NCBI GenBank assembly: GCA_963720775.1
Contig: CAVRGR010000006.1
Span: 186,001 to 250,000, forward strand
Direction of reading: 5' to 3'
DNA from: JAENVT01 sp963720775
Lineage (GTDB): Bacteria > Actinomycetota > Acidimicrobiia > Acidimicrobiales > Ilumatobacteraceae
Length of the DNA: 64,000 bases
Part shown: positions 7,740-16,281 of the stretch, piece after piece
How the letters are laid out: each line of letters starts with the position of its first letter
Numbering within the stretch: the first letter of the stretch is position 1
Translations under genes and position numbers: made by a program
Notes under the pieces: generated by a model
What the model was told of the DNA's origin: nothing
Database searches by the model: none
The model's input: only the letters and a program-made list of their open reading frames with translations

Positions 7740-9126
7740 GGGACTATCTCGTTAACGGTGTTTCCGGCATTTGTTGGTTAGTAGGTCTCGGCGGCCGGGA
7801 ACCGGTCTGCGAAGGTGATTGAGAAGGCGTTGAGTGCGGGCTTCCATCGCACTGCCCATCGTTGCCGACCTCGACCGGTCGGGTCCAGTGATCGGGTCAC
7901 CAAGTACAAGCATTTCAGGGCGGCTTGCTCTGATGGGAAGTGACCGCGGGCTTTGACTGCTCGTCGGTAGCGGGCGTTCAACGACTCGATGGCGTTGGTC
8001 GAACACAGCACCCGTCGGATCTCCACGTCGTAGTCGAGGAATGGGATGAACTCGTTCCAGGCGTTGTCCCACAACCTGACGATGGCCGGGTAGCGCTGCC
8101 CCCACCGCTCGGCGAGCTTGTCGAACGACACCCGGGCGGCGTCGGCGTTGACGGCGGTGTAGATCGGTTTCACATCTCGACGCATCGCGTCCCAGTCGCG
8201 CTTCGAGGCGAGACGGAACGTGTTGCGGATCAAGTGGATGATGCACGTTTGAACGATGGTTTGGGGCCACACGTTGCCGACCACTTCGGGCAGGCCCTTG
8301 AGCCCGTCGCAGACGACGAAGAACGCGTCACGCACTCCACGGTTGCGCATGTCGGTGAGCACGCTCATCCAGAACTTGGCGCCCTCGCCGCCTTGGCCGG
8401 CCCACAGCCCGAGGATGTCGCGTTCGCCGTCCAAGCTGACCCCGATGGCTGCGTAGATCGGCCGGTTGGCGACTTGGCCGTCACGGACCTTGACCACGAT
8501 CGCGTCGATGAAGATCGCCGCGTAAACCTCGTCGAGGGGTCGCACCGCCCAGTCGTTCATCTCCTCGAGCACCCGATCGGTGATCCGCGACACGGTCTCT
8601 TTGGAGACCGAGGCCCCGTAGATCTCGGCAAAGTGCGCCGAGATCTCACCAGTCGTCAAACCCTTCGCGTACAGCGACAACACGATCTCATCAACCCCTG
8701 ACAACCGACGCTGCCGCTTACGCACGATCTGAGGTTCGAACGTCCCGGCCCGATCCCGGGGCACCTCAATGTCGACATGCCCGGATGCCTCGGTCAACAC
8801 CGTTTTGGATCGGGTCCCGTTACGCACATTCCCACCAGCGGCCGGTGCGCGGTGCTCGTGGCCGAGATGCTCGGTGAGCTCCTCGTTCAACGCTGTCTCC
8901 AACACCGTCTTGGTCAGCTGTTTCAACAACCCGTCCGGGCCGGTCAGCGACAAGCCTTGTTCTTTGGCATGGCGCACCAGCTCCCGAGCAGCCTGCAGTT
9001 CTGCCGGTTCCTCAGCCGGCACCTTCTTCTTTGTCATGTCTTCCAGTGTCGCGGTCATCACCGCTCCTTTCCGCCCACCTCACAGCGAGCGAGTCAGACC
9101 GGAAACACTGTTAAATCCACGGTCCC
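7740..9126. mobile_element. IS256-family insertion sequence, apparently complete
   Basis: About 1387 bp with one transposase gene. The imperfect terminal inverted repeats begin GGGAC. The inner match is TTAACGGTGTTTCCGG (7752-7767) against the complement of 9099-9114, differing at one base, and the outer GGGAC is at 7740-7744 and 9122-9126. The 8 bp flanking the two ends do not match (CCATAAAC versus CGCAAGGG), so no target duplication is visible. Either the element inserted without one, the exact ends differ by a base or two, or the flanks have recombined. Confidence 0.8.
7778..9058 (-). CDS. IS256-family transposase
   Basis: 426 residues, normal for the family. The DDE catalytic residues are recognisable: Asp in 'AAIFIDAIVVKVRDG', Asp in 'FFVVCDGLKGLPEVV' and Glu in 'CSTNAIESLNARYRRA'. 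The N-terminal DNA-binding region contains 'EELTEHLGHEHR' and 'ISAHFAEIYGASVSKETVS'. The start is ATG 9058, with a GGAAAGGAG ribosome binding site; a GTG one codon upstream is possible. No frameshift or premature stop, so the element may be active. Confidence 0.95.
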   Translation of the reverse strand: MTATLEDMTKKKVPAEEPAELQAARELVRHAKEQGLSLTGPDGLLKQLTKTVLETALNEELTEHLGHEHRAPAAGGNVRNGTRSKTVLTEASGHVDIEVPRDRAGTFEPQIVRKRQRRLSGVDEIVLSLYAKGLTTGEISAHFAEIYGASVSKETVSRITDRVLEEMNDWAVRPLDEVYAAIFIDAIVVKVRDGQVANRPIYAAIGVSLDGERDILGLWAGQGGEGAKFWMSVLTDMRNRGVRDAFFVVCDGLKGLPEVVGNVWPQTIVQTCIIHLIRNTFRLASKRDWDAMRRDVKPIYTAVNADAARVSFDKLAERWGQRYPAIVRLWDNAWNEFIPFLDYDVEIRRVLCSTNAIESLNARYRRAVKARGHFPSEQAALKCLYLVTRSLDPTGRGRQRWAVRWKPALNAFSITFADRFPAAETY

Positions 9127-9182
9127 CGCAAGGGGCCGTGCCAACGCATACGAGCTAGCGCCGAGCGGCAGATCTGGGCGGG

Positions 9183-9575
9183 TCAGGGTTCGATGCGCTC
9201 GACGGTGGTGACCCGGTCGATCGTTCGGTCGAACGAGGCGACGCGTCCGATGCCGGTGCTCTCTGCGCTGGCCACCAGGTATGCCTCGGCGAAGTCGAGA
9301 CGGTCTACCTCGTAGACCTCGATTGCACGAAACAAGAGCGCCGAGTCCACCGTGGTCATGGAGCGCATCGCGACAAGCGACCGCATCGCTTCAGCGACCT
9401 GTTCCAGGGGGGCCTTGTAGAACGACTCGAGGACGTAGATGGTCTCCGCGACGATGAGGTCAGCGAGGTACAGCTCGGACTCCGCAGCAAGGAACGCGGT
9501 CGCGCGTTCGGCCATCGCGGGCGGGTCACCGGTGAGATGTCGAACCAGTACGTTCGTATCGACGAACGCGGTCAT
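9183..9575 (-). CDS. type II toxin, PIN domain ribonuclease
   Basis: 130 residues starting 'MTAFVDTNVLVRHLTGD', the first PIN motif with Asp6. Then come the conserved Glu in 'DLIVAETIYVLESFY' and 'RLDFAEAYLVASAEST' with 'VASFDRTIDR' for the remaining acidic residues. It overlaps the AbrB-type antitoxin gene by 4 bp (ATGA), so translation is coupled. Predicted Mg-dependent RNase toxin. It belongs to a different subfamily from the PIN toxin at 1736 and pairs with a different antitoxin type. Confidence 0.9.
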   Translation of the reverse strand: MTAFVDTNVLVRHLTGDPPAMAERATAFLAAESELYLADLIVAETIYVLESFYKAPLEQVAEAMRSLVAMRSMTTVDSALLFRAIEVYEVDRLDFAEAYLVASAESTGIGRVASFDRTIDRVTTVERIEP

Positions 9576-9820
9576 CGGCGACTGTCAGCGCGGGCGGCTC
9601 GCGTCTTTCGGACCACGTCATCCCACGCAGCGTTACGCCGCGATGCCGACACCTTGATGCTGCCGGCAAGGGACAGGAACTCCGGTGTGCGTGCCAACAC
9701 GGCGCGGCTACCCTCGACGCGGAACACAACGCTGTCTCCTTCGCCGATCCCGAGCGCGTCGCGTACCGCCTTAGGGACGGTCAGCTGGCCCTTCGAGCTC
9801 ATCCGTGCTGCAATCTCCAC
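9572..9820 (-). CDS. AbrB/MazE-family antitoxin
   Basis: 82 residues. The N-terminus 'MSSKGQLTVPKAVRDALGI' followed by 'GDSVVFRVEGSRAVLA' is the swapped-hairpin AbrB/SpoVT DNA-binding domain. The basic tail 'DDVVRKTRAARADSRR' would contact the toxin. The start is GTG 9820, behind a strong AAGGAGG at 9827-9833. On the same strand a TATCCT box lies about 30 bp upstream of the start and could be the -10 element. The product should repress its own operon. Confidence 0.88.
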   Translation of the reverse strand: MEIAARMSSKGQLTVPKAVRDALGIGEGDSVVFRVEGSRAVLARTPEFLSLAGSIKVSASRRNAAWDDVVRKTRAARADSRR

Positions 9821-9973
9821 GTCCAGCCTCCTTACATGTGGTCAAGGGTAAGGATAGCCGAAGGAGGTCGTGTAGCGGCACAGGAAGCGCGAGTGTCCGA
9901 CTCCGGACATCCGGTCCAGCGACCTAACGGCAGTTAGGGCACGGGCGGCACTTCGGATTGCAAGACGCGCAGC

Positions 9974-10333
9974 TCAGCTACGCGCTTCGGAGACCCGCAG
10001 CCCGTTCAGGGCGAGGACGGAGATGAGGGCGTGGTCGCGGGCCCCGGCGAGACCGGCGGCGACGAGCATCGCGCCGACCTCGTTGCGGTCCAGCCCGGTG
10101 GCGTTCGACTCGTAATCCAACCTCGGCCGGCGAACATGGACCGCTGGGGAGTGATCCAAGAGGCTTTCTTCGACTGCGTAGCGGTACAAGCAGGTGATCG
10201 TGCACAAACGGCGTGAGATCGTTGCGCGGGCCCGGCCGAGGTCCTCGAGGTTCCGGGCGACCGCTTCGATGTCATGACGACCGACCGCGAACAGGGCAAT
10301 CCGCCGATGGTGGCAGCGGGCAATCTGGGCGGC
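9974..10333 (-). pseudogene. tyrosine recombinase fragment (XerD/phage integrase type)
   Basis: The frame reads 'DIEAVARNLEDLGRARATIS' and 'LCTITCLYRYAVEESLL', which are core-binding SAM-like helices. Then follow 'NEVGAMLVAAGLAGARDHAL' and 'LALNGLRVSEA', the first catalytic box with its Arg. The frame stops right after that box, so the other catalytic residues (Lys, H-x-x-R, His/Trp, Tyr) are missing. The true N-terminus is also lost: upstream codons are not protein-like and overlap the divergent lipoprotein gene. It is a dead remnant of an integrative element. The extra helix of integron integrases is not seen. Confidence 0.7.
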
Positions 10334-10334
10334 C

Positions 10335-10922
10335 ATGGCAGACGGACACGGACATTCAGTTCGACGGCTGCTACCGGGTGCATTGCTCATATCGCTTCTG
10401 TGTCTCGGTGCCTGCGGCGACTCGCGCGATGGCGCTCCCAAGGGCAGTGAATGGCCCTCCGAGGTCGCGATCGGCCACATCACAGAGGTCGGCACACCCG
10501 TCGGCTTCGGCGGTCCGATGACTCTCATCAACGACAGTCATCACGACGTCACCATTGACGGCGTCGAGCTAGAGAGTGGCAACACCGAACTGAGTCTCGT
10601 TGGATGGGCGCTACGGGACGTCGACGGCGGGACGTGGACCGGCGTGCAGGAACCGTTTCCTCCACCTGACGCACGTGCGGTCGGCTCCAATCTCGTTACA
10701 CCCACCGTCCGAAACGCGAATGGTGCGTTCATGCCAGGGACCGAGGTCGTGATTGGAGTGCGATCTAATCCCCCCGGGCAGTGGACGGCGACTGGCGTGC
10801 GCGGCAGATATTCCGAAGCCGGAGCGCGACACACGATCGTGTTTCCGCTGATCGTCGAATTGTGCGCTCCGAAGGCCGACTATCCCGAAGGCTGCACGGC
10901 GAGCGCCGCGATAACCGGGTAG
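10335..10922 (+). CDS. putative lipoprotein of unknown function
   Basis: 195 residues. The N-terminus is basic with a hydrophobic stretch ending in lipobox 'LLCLGAC' (Cys27), so it is probably lipid-anchored outside the cell. The mature part is beta-rich, without enzyme motifs, and reads 'GPMTLINDSHHDVTIDGVEL' and 'VGWALRDVDGGTW', the style of small Ig-like exported proteins. ATG 10335 is the first start after the divergent recombinase remnant. I do not recognise the family. Confidence 0.65.
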   Translation: MADGHGHSVRRLLPGALLISLLCLGACGDSRDGAPKGSEWPSEVAIGHITEVGTPVGFGGPMTLINDSHHDVTIDGVELESGNTELSLVGWALRDVDGGTWTGVQEPFPPPDARAVGSNLVTPTVRNANGAFMPGTEVVIGVRSNPPGQWTATGVRGRYSEAGARHTIVFPLIVELCAPKADYPEGCTASAAITG

Positions 10923-10993
10923 CACCGATCTGCCGATAGGCGTGCTGGGAAAAACGGGTCCACACTCCCGATCGAGACAGGCAGTGGTGCAGG

Positions 10994-11452
10994 GTGTGGC
11001 ACGCTTTGCCAGTGGATGATCCCGCCGACCGGGAGGCCATTCGGTTGGCCGTAGCTCAGATGCTGCCGTCATCGGTTCGGCCTTGGTCGATCGAGGTAGA
11101 TCGGAACCCGATTACTCGTGGCTGGTTCGTCGGGCTCGATCACGAAGCGAGCAACGGCCTTGGGTTCGACCTCGGCCAGGTTGATGCCACGGCAACCATT
11201 GAGGCGGTGCGGGACTCACTCCAGCGCAGCGCGAAGGAACTTGACCGGGTCGCTGCCGCTCCGGCGCTCACACATCCCGGCGAGGTTCTGGAAATTCGGA
11301 CACTTGCGCACATCTTCAACTGGTCCCGGCACGAAGTGCGCTCGGTCGTGCGCTTCGTGGAGCGATGGACGCTCGCGTCCGATGAAGCTGAGTGGTTGAT
11401 CCACTGGATCGGCCACGACGAAGCGACGACTGCGCCGTCCCGGGACTTCTGA
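10994..11452 (+). CDS. hypothetical protein
   Basis: 152 residues from GTG 10994. The sequence is soluble and mixed alpha/beta, with 'PITRGWFVGLDHEASNG' in the first half and a helical second half including 'AHIFNWSRHEVRSVVRFVER'. That helical pair could be a small DNA- or protein-binding fold. No signal peptide or membrane segment. I do not recognise the family. The frame is open and protein-like throughout. The 158 bp before the next gene include a GC-rich inverted repeat around CAGAT...ATCTG (11484-11512). Confidence 0.55.
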   Translation: MWHALPVDDPADREAIRLAVAQMLPSSVRPWSIEVDRNPITRGWFVGLDHEASNGLGFDLGQVDATATIEAVRDSLQRSAKELDRVAAAPALTHPGEVLEIRTLAHIFNWSRHEVRSVVRFVERWTLASDEAEWLIHWIGHDEATTAPSRDF

Positions 11453-11610
11453 TCCGCCCACCATCAACGCGCGACCTGGCGCCGCAGATCTCCTGCGCCG
11501 GGCGCATATCTGCCGATGCGCGCTCGTTGTTCTGCGCTTCGCTGAGCCCTTGCGCTTGCGCGCCTTAGCGGGCGATCGGTGCGCCCGAGACAAGTATGCT
11601 CGGGCGCGAT

Positions 11611-12072
11611 ATGAGCTATGCAGTGGACTTCGTCAACGTCTCCACTACCGGTCTGGAGTCGTCACCGGTGGCGGCCGCTCTCGCCGGTCTGCGCGCGAAC
11701 GAGGCTCGCTACTTCAAGAACAAGTACGACCATGTCTTCACGGTCGAACCGGCCGCCAAGGCCAAGAAGACCATCGACTGGGTGCAGCGCATCCTGAAAG
11801 AGGAGCGCGACATCGTGATCGCTTCGCCCCCGCTGGAGGCGACGACGATCCGGGTCGAGAACATCCGATGGCCCTACGTGTTCTACAAGAACGGGCTCTC
11901 GATCAACGTCGCCTACGCGCTCGACGACCCGAAGAAGCGAGCGGTTGGGTTCAAGCTCTCCGAAGGGATGGAGGTCCCCGCCGAGCTCAGCTCGTTCAAA
12001 TTCGCGCGACAGAAGTCGAAGCTGGCCGGAACGATCCGCGGCTCGTACTTCGTGATCAAGGGCGAGTACTGA
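11611..12072 (+). CDS. hypothetical lysine-rich protein
   Basis: 153 residues starting 'MSYAVDFVNVSTTGLESSP' at ATG 11611; an in-frame start at 11596 is less likely. The protein is unusually rich in Lys for this genome ('YFKNKYDHVF', 'AKAKKTIDWVQRILKEER', 'FKFARQKSKLAGTIRGSYF') and has no membrane or export signal. I do not recognise it. The composition differs from its neighbours and may indicate transfer, in line with the accessory character of this end of the window. Confidence 0.6.
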   Translation: MSYAVDFVNVSTTGLESSPVAAALAGLRANEARYFKNKYDHVFTVEPAAKAKKTIDWVQRILKEERDIVIASPPLEATTIRVENIRWPYVFYKNGLSINVAYALDDPKKRAVGFKLSEGMEVPAELSSFKFARQKSKLAGTIRGSYFVIKGEY

Positions 12073-12192
12073 GCCCATCGAGCCGCCGATTATCACGGAA
12101 CCGAACTGCCGATCCGCGCCACGTCGGGAATACGCGTAGCGAGCAAAAAGTGCACGCCGATTGCCGGCTCGCATCGGTCGAAGAGAACAGGC

Positions 12193-12236
12193 TCGGGTTA
12201 TTCCGGTAATCGTGTCGGGTTATTCCGGTGATCGGT
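12193..12236. repeat. two tandem 22-bp direct repeats
   Basis: TCGGGTTATTCCGGT occurs at 12193-12207 and again at 12215-12229, each followed by a similar ATCG tail, giving a 22-bp period (two helical turns). It lies in the intergenic gap before the phosphotransferase remnant. It could be a paired protein-binding site; no function can be assigned. Confidence 0.5.
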
Positions 12237-12296
12237 TGGGTGATGATGTGTGGCTTGGGCGGCAAGACTGTGGCGATGGTGTCGTAGGTCGCCTCC

Positions 12297-13282
12297 GTGG
12301 TCGGAGCAAGATCGGTGGGCGTGGTGGAATCGATGCCGGGTGGGGCGTCGTTGGCGATGCACCGGGTCACCGCAACCCTCGCCGATGGCGACAGTGCCCG
12401 GATGGTGTTGCGCCGCTACGTCCGCCCCGACCAAGTCGCGACGACCCGACCATCGCGGCGCATGAGGCCGCCGTGCTGGAACTCGTCGAGCGGATCGCGA
12501 CGCCGACGCCGCGGCTGATCGGCGTCGATCCGACCGGTGAGCATGCCGGCACCCCTGCGGTGTTGATGACCGAGTTCCCCGGGCGGCCACAGTGGGCGGC
12601 CAACCAGCGGTGGATGAGCCAACTCGTCGAGGTGCTCATCGACGTCCACAGCATCGATGCTGTAGCCGCGAGCCGGATTCGCCCGTTCGCGGTGTATGCC
12701 CAAGGAGTCGTATGCGTTGCCGAAATGGGCGACCAAACCGGCGGTGTGGGAACGGGCGATCGAGATCTTTCACGGCCCGGTCCCGGATCAGGACCGCACG
12801 TTCCTCCACCGTGACTTCTACCCCGGCAACGTGTTGTGGCAGCGAGAGACTGTGTCCGGTCTCGTCGATTGGAAGCAGCCAGTGTCGGCCCACCTTCGAT
12901 GGACGTCGCCCATTGCCGAATCAACTTGCTGTACGAAAGGTTGGACACCGCCGAGGTGTTCACCCGCGAATGGGAGCAACACACCGGGCGGACGTTCAAC
13001 CGATGGGCCGACATCGCCACGATCATCGGGCTGCTCGACTCGGATCGCCGGCATCCGCCCGCTCACCCCCGACAGCACGACATCGAAGCCATGTCGCAAC
13101 GCGCCGTCAATGAAATCGACAGCGCACAACCATCACTCAACGACGACGAGAACGCCCGCGACCACCCGCACATCCGCTCACAGAACCGGCAGAGAGATGA
13201 TGGTGGGGTGCGCTGGTCGTGGGTATCCGCTGTCTCCAACGGTGTGCTGTCTACGGTTGGTTCAGTCTTCGGGTTGGTCTGA
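12297..13282 (+). pseudogene. aminoglycoside phosphotransferase-like kinase, multiply frameshifted
   Basis: Successive frames reconstruct an APH/choline-kinase-fold protein: 'RVTATLADGDSARMVLRRYV' (about 12360-12430), 'AAVLELVERIATPTPRLIGV' and 'GTPAVLMTEFPGRPQW' (12460-12600), 'RTFLHRDFYPGNVLW' (12797-12840, the catalytic HxDxxPxN loop) and 'VDW', then 'CRINLLYERLDTAEVFTREW' (12917 on). At least three frameshifts separate the parts. All key residues remain recognisable, so decay is recent or the indels are technical. The substrate class cannot be told from sequence. Confidence 0.65.
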
Positions 13283-13408
13283 CTCACGAACCGGCTGACG
13301 CTCTCGGGTTGCCCTCACACGAGTGGCCCATCTCTGTCGTGTCCGACCAACCGCGCAAACCCCTCGACAACACAGGAGCATCAGCTCGGTAGTGCGGTTT
13401 GGCACAGT

Positions 13409-14323
13409 TCACTGCAGCGCTTCGGGAAAGCCTTCGGCGCGGAGGTCGACGCCGACAGCGTCCTCCAACATCTTGACGACCTGCGACGACCACGCTCCAC
13501 CGCCGTACTGAGCCTTCGACCGTACGAAGGTCTGCTCGACCAATCCGGCGAGCTCCAATGGCACACCGAAGTCACGGCCCATCTGCAACGCGAAGCCGAG
13601 GTCCTTGAGCGCGAGGTCCATCGTGAACCCGATGTTGTAACTGCCGTTCAAGATCACCTGGCTCTCGGTCTCGTGCACGAAGCTGTTGCCCGAGCTGTTG
13701 AGGATCGCCTCGAACGACCTGGCCAGATCCAGGCCTCCACGCTTGGCAAGCATCAGCGCTTCGCCAACCGCAACCAGATGCACGAAGGCGAGCATGTTGG
13801 TGATGACCTTGATGATTGCCGCGTTGCCGAGCGGGCCCATGTAGAGGATCGGGCTCCCCATGGAACCCAGCAGATGACGGTGCTGCTCGAACACCTGCTC
13901 GTCACCGCCGACCAGCACCGTGATGTCGCCTTCCGCTGCCTTGTGGACTCCGCCCGTGACGGGGCACTCCAGCACGTTGACACCGGCGGCGGTGCACATA
14001 GTCGCCAATCGCAGCGTCTCGCTGCGATCGTTGGTGCTGTTGTCGATCCATGTACCGCCGGGTGCGAGGCCCTCGAGGATACCGTTCGGGCCGCAGACCA
14101 CCGCGTCGATGACCGCCGGCGACGGCAAGCACGTGAACACTACCGTTGACCGTGCAGCGACCTCGGCCGCGGAGACCGCCCACATCGCACCGGCCGCGAT
14201 CAGCCGATCCGCGAGCGGTCGATGCAGATCGGTGACCGTGACCTCATGGCCTGCGCGCAGGAGGCTCATCGCCAGGTGAGACCCGAGGTTGCCGAGTCCG
14301 ATGTATCCGACCTGTTCGCTCAT
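13409..14323 (-). CDS. NAD(P)-dependent beta-hydroxyacid dehydrogenase (HIBADH family)
   Basis: 304 residues, usual for the family that includes 3-hydroxyisobutyrate, tartronate-semialdehyde and related dehydrogenases. The N-terminal Rossmann motif is 'VGYIGLGNLGSHLAMSLLRA'. The substrate loop is 'ECPVTGGVHKAAEGDITVLV', the catalytic Lys lies in 'GNAAIIKVITNMLAF', and the C-terminal helical domain follows. ATG 14323 is chosen because the upstream extension is not conserved in type. The 249 bp to the flavoprotein gene contain a short minus-strand frame ('FNAHRLATFAFGAPLAAVEA') without a good start, possibly a degraded small gene. The exact hydroxyacid is unknown. Confidence 0.88.
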   Translation of the reverse strand: MSEQVGYIGLGNLGSHLAMSLLRAGHEVTVTDLHRPLADRLIAAGAMWAVSAAEVAARSTVVFTCLPSPAVIDAVVCGPNGILEGLAPGGTWIDNSTNDRSETLRLATMCTAAGVNVLECPVTGGVHKAAEGDITVLVGGDEQVFEQHRHLLGSMGSPILYMGPLGNAAIIKVITNMLAFVHLVAVGEALMLAKRGGLDLARSFEAILNSSGNSFVHETESQVILNGSYNIGFTMDLALKDLGFALQMGRDFGVPLELAGLVEQTFVRSKAQYGGGAWSSQVVKMLEDAVGVDLRAEGFPEALQ

Positions 14324-14572
14324 GGACACATTCTTCGTGCCAGGAAACTCGCTGGCAAATGAGGCTCGGGCACCATGGGATGCGACCGTCCGGGTCAACC
14401 TGACGGCCGCAACCGAGATGAGTCGGCCATCGCTTCGATCGCAGCGCCTGCTGGCACGTCGAGCGCCTCGACAACAGCCTCGACCGCTGCAAGCGGTGCG
14501 CCGAAAGCGAAGGTGGCAAGGCGGTGGGCGTTGAACTGGACATTGGGGACACTCCTTGTGTCTCTGGGGTGC

Positions 14573-15505
14573 TCAGACGCGTGTCGTCTGTGGTTCGTGT
14601 TGCATTGCGATGTCGACGTCTTCTTGGACGAGGTCGGCGTTGATCGCGATCGCCGCGGCAGAGCCTTGGCCGGCGGAGGTGATGACTTGGGCTCGCGGGT
14701 CGACCACGTTGCCGGCTGCCCACACGCCGGGGTTGGTGGTGCGGCCCGTGGCGTCGACGGTGACGAACCCAGCGTCGTTCGTGTCGCACGCGAGCGCTGC
14801 GACCAGCCCATCGTTGTGGGGGACGTTGCCGGGCCTGACGAAGACCGCCGTGCGCTCCACGGTGCGTCCGTCCGCCAAGGTGACCCCACGCAGTTGATCG
14901 CCCTCAACCACAAGCTTCGTCACGACGTCTTCCTCCATGCGGATGTCGCGAGCCGCGAGTTGGCGGCGCTCGTCGACCGTGAGTTCGTAGGTGTGGGCGA
15001 AGAAGATCACATCGTCAGACCACTGGCGTACGAGCAACGCGTGCTGTACCGAGCCGGGAATGCTGCCGAGCACTCCGAGAGGTTGGTCGCGGACTTCCCA
15101 TCCGTGGCAGTACGGGCAATGCAACAGATCCTTGCCCCATCGCTCCCACACTCCGTCGATGTCGGGGAGTTCGTCGCTGACACCGGTCGCCAACAGAATG
15201 CGGCGCGCCGTCACCGTGCGGCCGCCGGCGAGCGTGACGGCGAAACCGGGCTCGATGTCGACGACCCGGTCGCTGATGATTTCGATGCCGTAGCCGGTTA
15301 CTTCCGCCCGGCCTGCGGCAAGGAGCTCTGATGGTGGCATCCCGTCGCGTGACAGGAAGCCCTGCATGTGTCCGGCCGGGGCGTTGCGTGGCTCGCCGGC
15401 ATCGACCACCGCGACATGCCGACGTGCTCGGCCGAGCACCAAGGCGGCGCTCAGACCGGCGGCGCCGCCACCGACGATCACTACTTCAAAGTCTTGTTCG
15501 TTCAT
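14573..15505 (-). CDS. thioredoxin-reductase-like FAD-dependent oxidoreductase
   Basis: 310 residues. The N-terminal FAD motif is 'FEVVIVGGGAAGLSAALVLG'. The redox-active CxxC is in 'LLHCPYCHGWE', and the second nucleotide region and the C-terminal 'GVWAAGNVVDPRAQV' close the FAD fold. The size and CPYC motif match the small pyridine-nucleotide-disulfide flavoproteins near thioredoxin reductase. Start ATG 15505 has AGGAGG 8 bp upstream, and a longer frame is rejected. It diverges from an XRE-cupin regulator across an 89-bp gap with a palindrome, so it is probably that regulator's target. Confidence 0.92.
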   Translation of the reverse strand: MNEQDFEVVIVGGGAAGLSAALVLGRARRHVAVVDAGEPRNAPAGHMQGFLSRDGMPPSELLAAGRAEVTGYGIEIISDRVVDIEPGFAVTLAGGRTVTARRILLATGVSDELPDIDGVWERWGKDLLHCPYCHGWEVRDQPLGVLGSIPGSVQHALLVRQWSDDVIFFAHTYELTVDERRQLAARDIRMEEDVVTKLVVEGDQLRGVTLADGRTVERTAVFVRPGNVPHNDGLVAALACDTNDAGFVTVDATGRTTNPGVWAAGNVVDPRAQVITSAGQGSAAAIAINADLVQEDVDIAMQHEPQTTRV

Positions 15506-15567
15506 GGTTGTGAACCTCCTGCGCCAAAGGTGCACCCACAGCCATGCTGTTGACAACGTTCATTGCT

Positions 15568-15580
15568 GATTCCGGGAATC
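15568..15580. promoter_or_regulatory. palindromic operator between flavoprotein and XRE genes
   Basis: GATTCC-G-GGAATC is a perfect 6-bp inverted repeat in the divergent promoter region. Just after it TAGACT (15583-15588) lies 6 bp before the XRE ATG, the spacing of a leaderless -10 box. It is a plausible site for the XRE-cupin regulator; function is inferred from position. Confidence 0.5.
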
Positions 15581-15594
15581 CCTAGACTCTGGCG

Positions 15595-16191
15595 ATGGCG
15601 ACGTCGCCCGAGATTCTGAGCGTGCTTGCCGAGGTGGGCGGTCGCCTCAAACAGGTGCGAACGCAGCGCGGCGTCACCCTGACCGAGTTGGCGGCGGCGA
15701 CGGGGATCTCCAAGAGCACGTTGTCGCGACTCGAGACAGGGCAACGCAAACCGAGCCTCGAGCTGCTGTTGCCGATTGCTCACGCACACGGCGTCGCGCT
15801 CGATGACTTGGTGGACGCACCAGTTGTCGGTGATCCTCGGATTCGGTTGCGACCGCAGAAGCGAGGCGCTCGAACCGTGGTGCCGCTCACCCAGCAGCCG
15901 AGCGGTATGCATGCCTGGAAGGTGTTGATTCCGCCGGAACGGAAACGGCCCCAGCTTCGGTCGCACGAGGGCTACGAATGGCTCTACGTGCTCAGTGGCG
16001 AACTTCGGCTGATGCTCGGCGGTCATGACATCACGATGAAAGCCGGTGAGGTCGCAGAGTTCGACACGCAGGTACCGCACTGGTTCGGTGCCGCCGGCAG
16101 CCGGCCGGTGGAGATCTTGAGTCTGCTCGGCAAACACGGCGAACGCGCCCACGTCCGTGCAGCGCCACCCCGCAAGAACGGCGACCGATGA
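15595..16191 (+). CDS. XRE-family transcriptional regulator with cupin domain
   Basis: 198 residues. Residues 15-70 form an HTH_3 domain ('LKQVRTQRGVTLTELAAATG', then 'SKSTLSRLETGQRKPSLELL'). Residues 105-185 form a cupin barrel ('HEGYEWLYVLSGELRLMLG', 'AGEVAEFDTQVPHWFGA') that probably senses a small ligand or metal. This architecture is common for repressors of adjacent redox genes. It is divergent from the CPYC flavoprotein and likely controls both genes through the palindrome at 15568. The ATG follows a -10-like TAGACT so closely that the mRNA may be leaderless. Confidence 0.93.
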   Translation: MATSPEILSVLAEVGGRLKQVRTQRGVTLTELAAATGISKSTLSRLETGQRKPSLELLLPIAHAHGVALDDLVDAPVVGDPRIRLRPQKRGARTVVPLTQQPSGMHAWKVLIPPERKRPQLRSHEGYEWLYVLSGELRLMLGGHDITMKAGEVAEFDTQVPHWFGAAGSRPVEILSLLGKHGERAHVRAAPPRKNGDR

Positions 16192-16281
16192 CGTCAGCCG
16201 AGAGCAGCCTTGCCGGTCGTCCGCTGCTCGCGACGAAATTCCATGCACCCGGGGATGCCAGACAGTGTGATCGCTGGACGC

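Noticed and set aside
9974..10333. Calling the recombinase fragment an integron integrase
   Set aside because: The diagnostic extra helix and later catalytic boxes are not present, so it could come from any tyrosine recombinase.
11461..11534. Possible fifth attC-like element after the 10994 gene
   Set aside because: It has a CAGAT...ATCTG stem and a GTTCTGC box, but box spacing (42 bp) differs from the other copies and the orientation is opposite; too weak to list.
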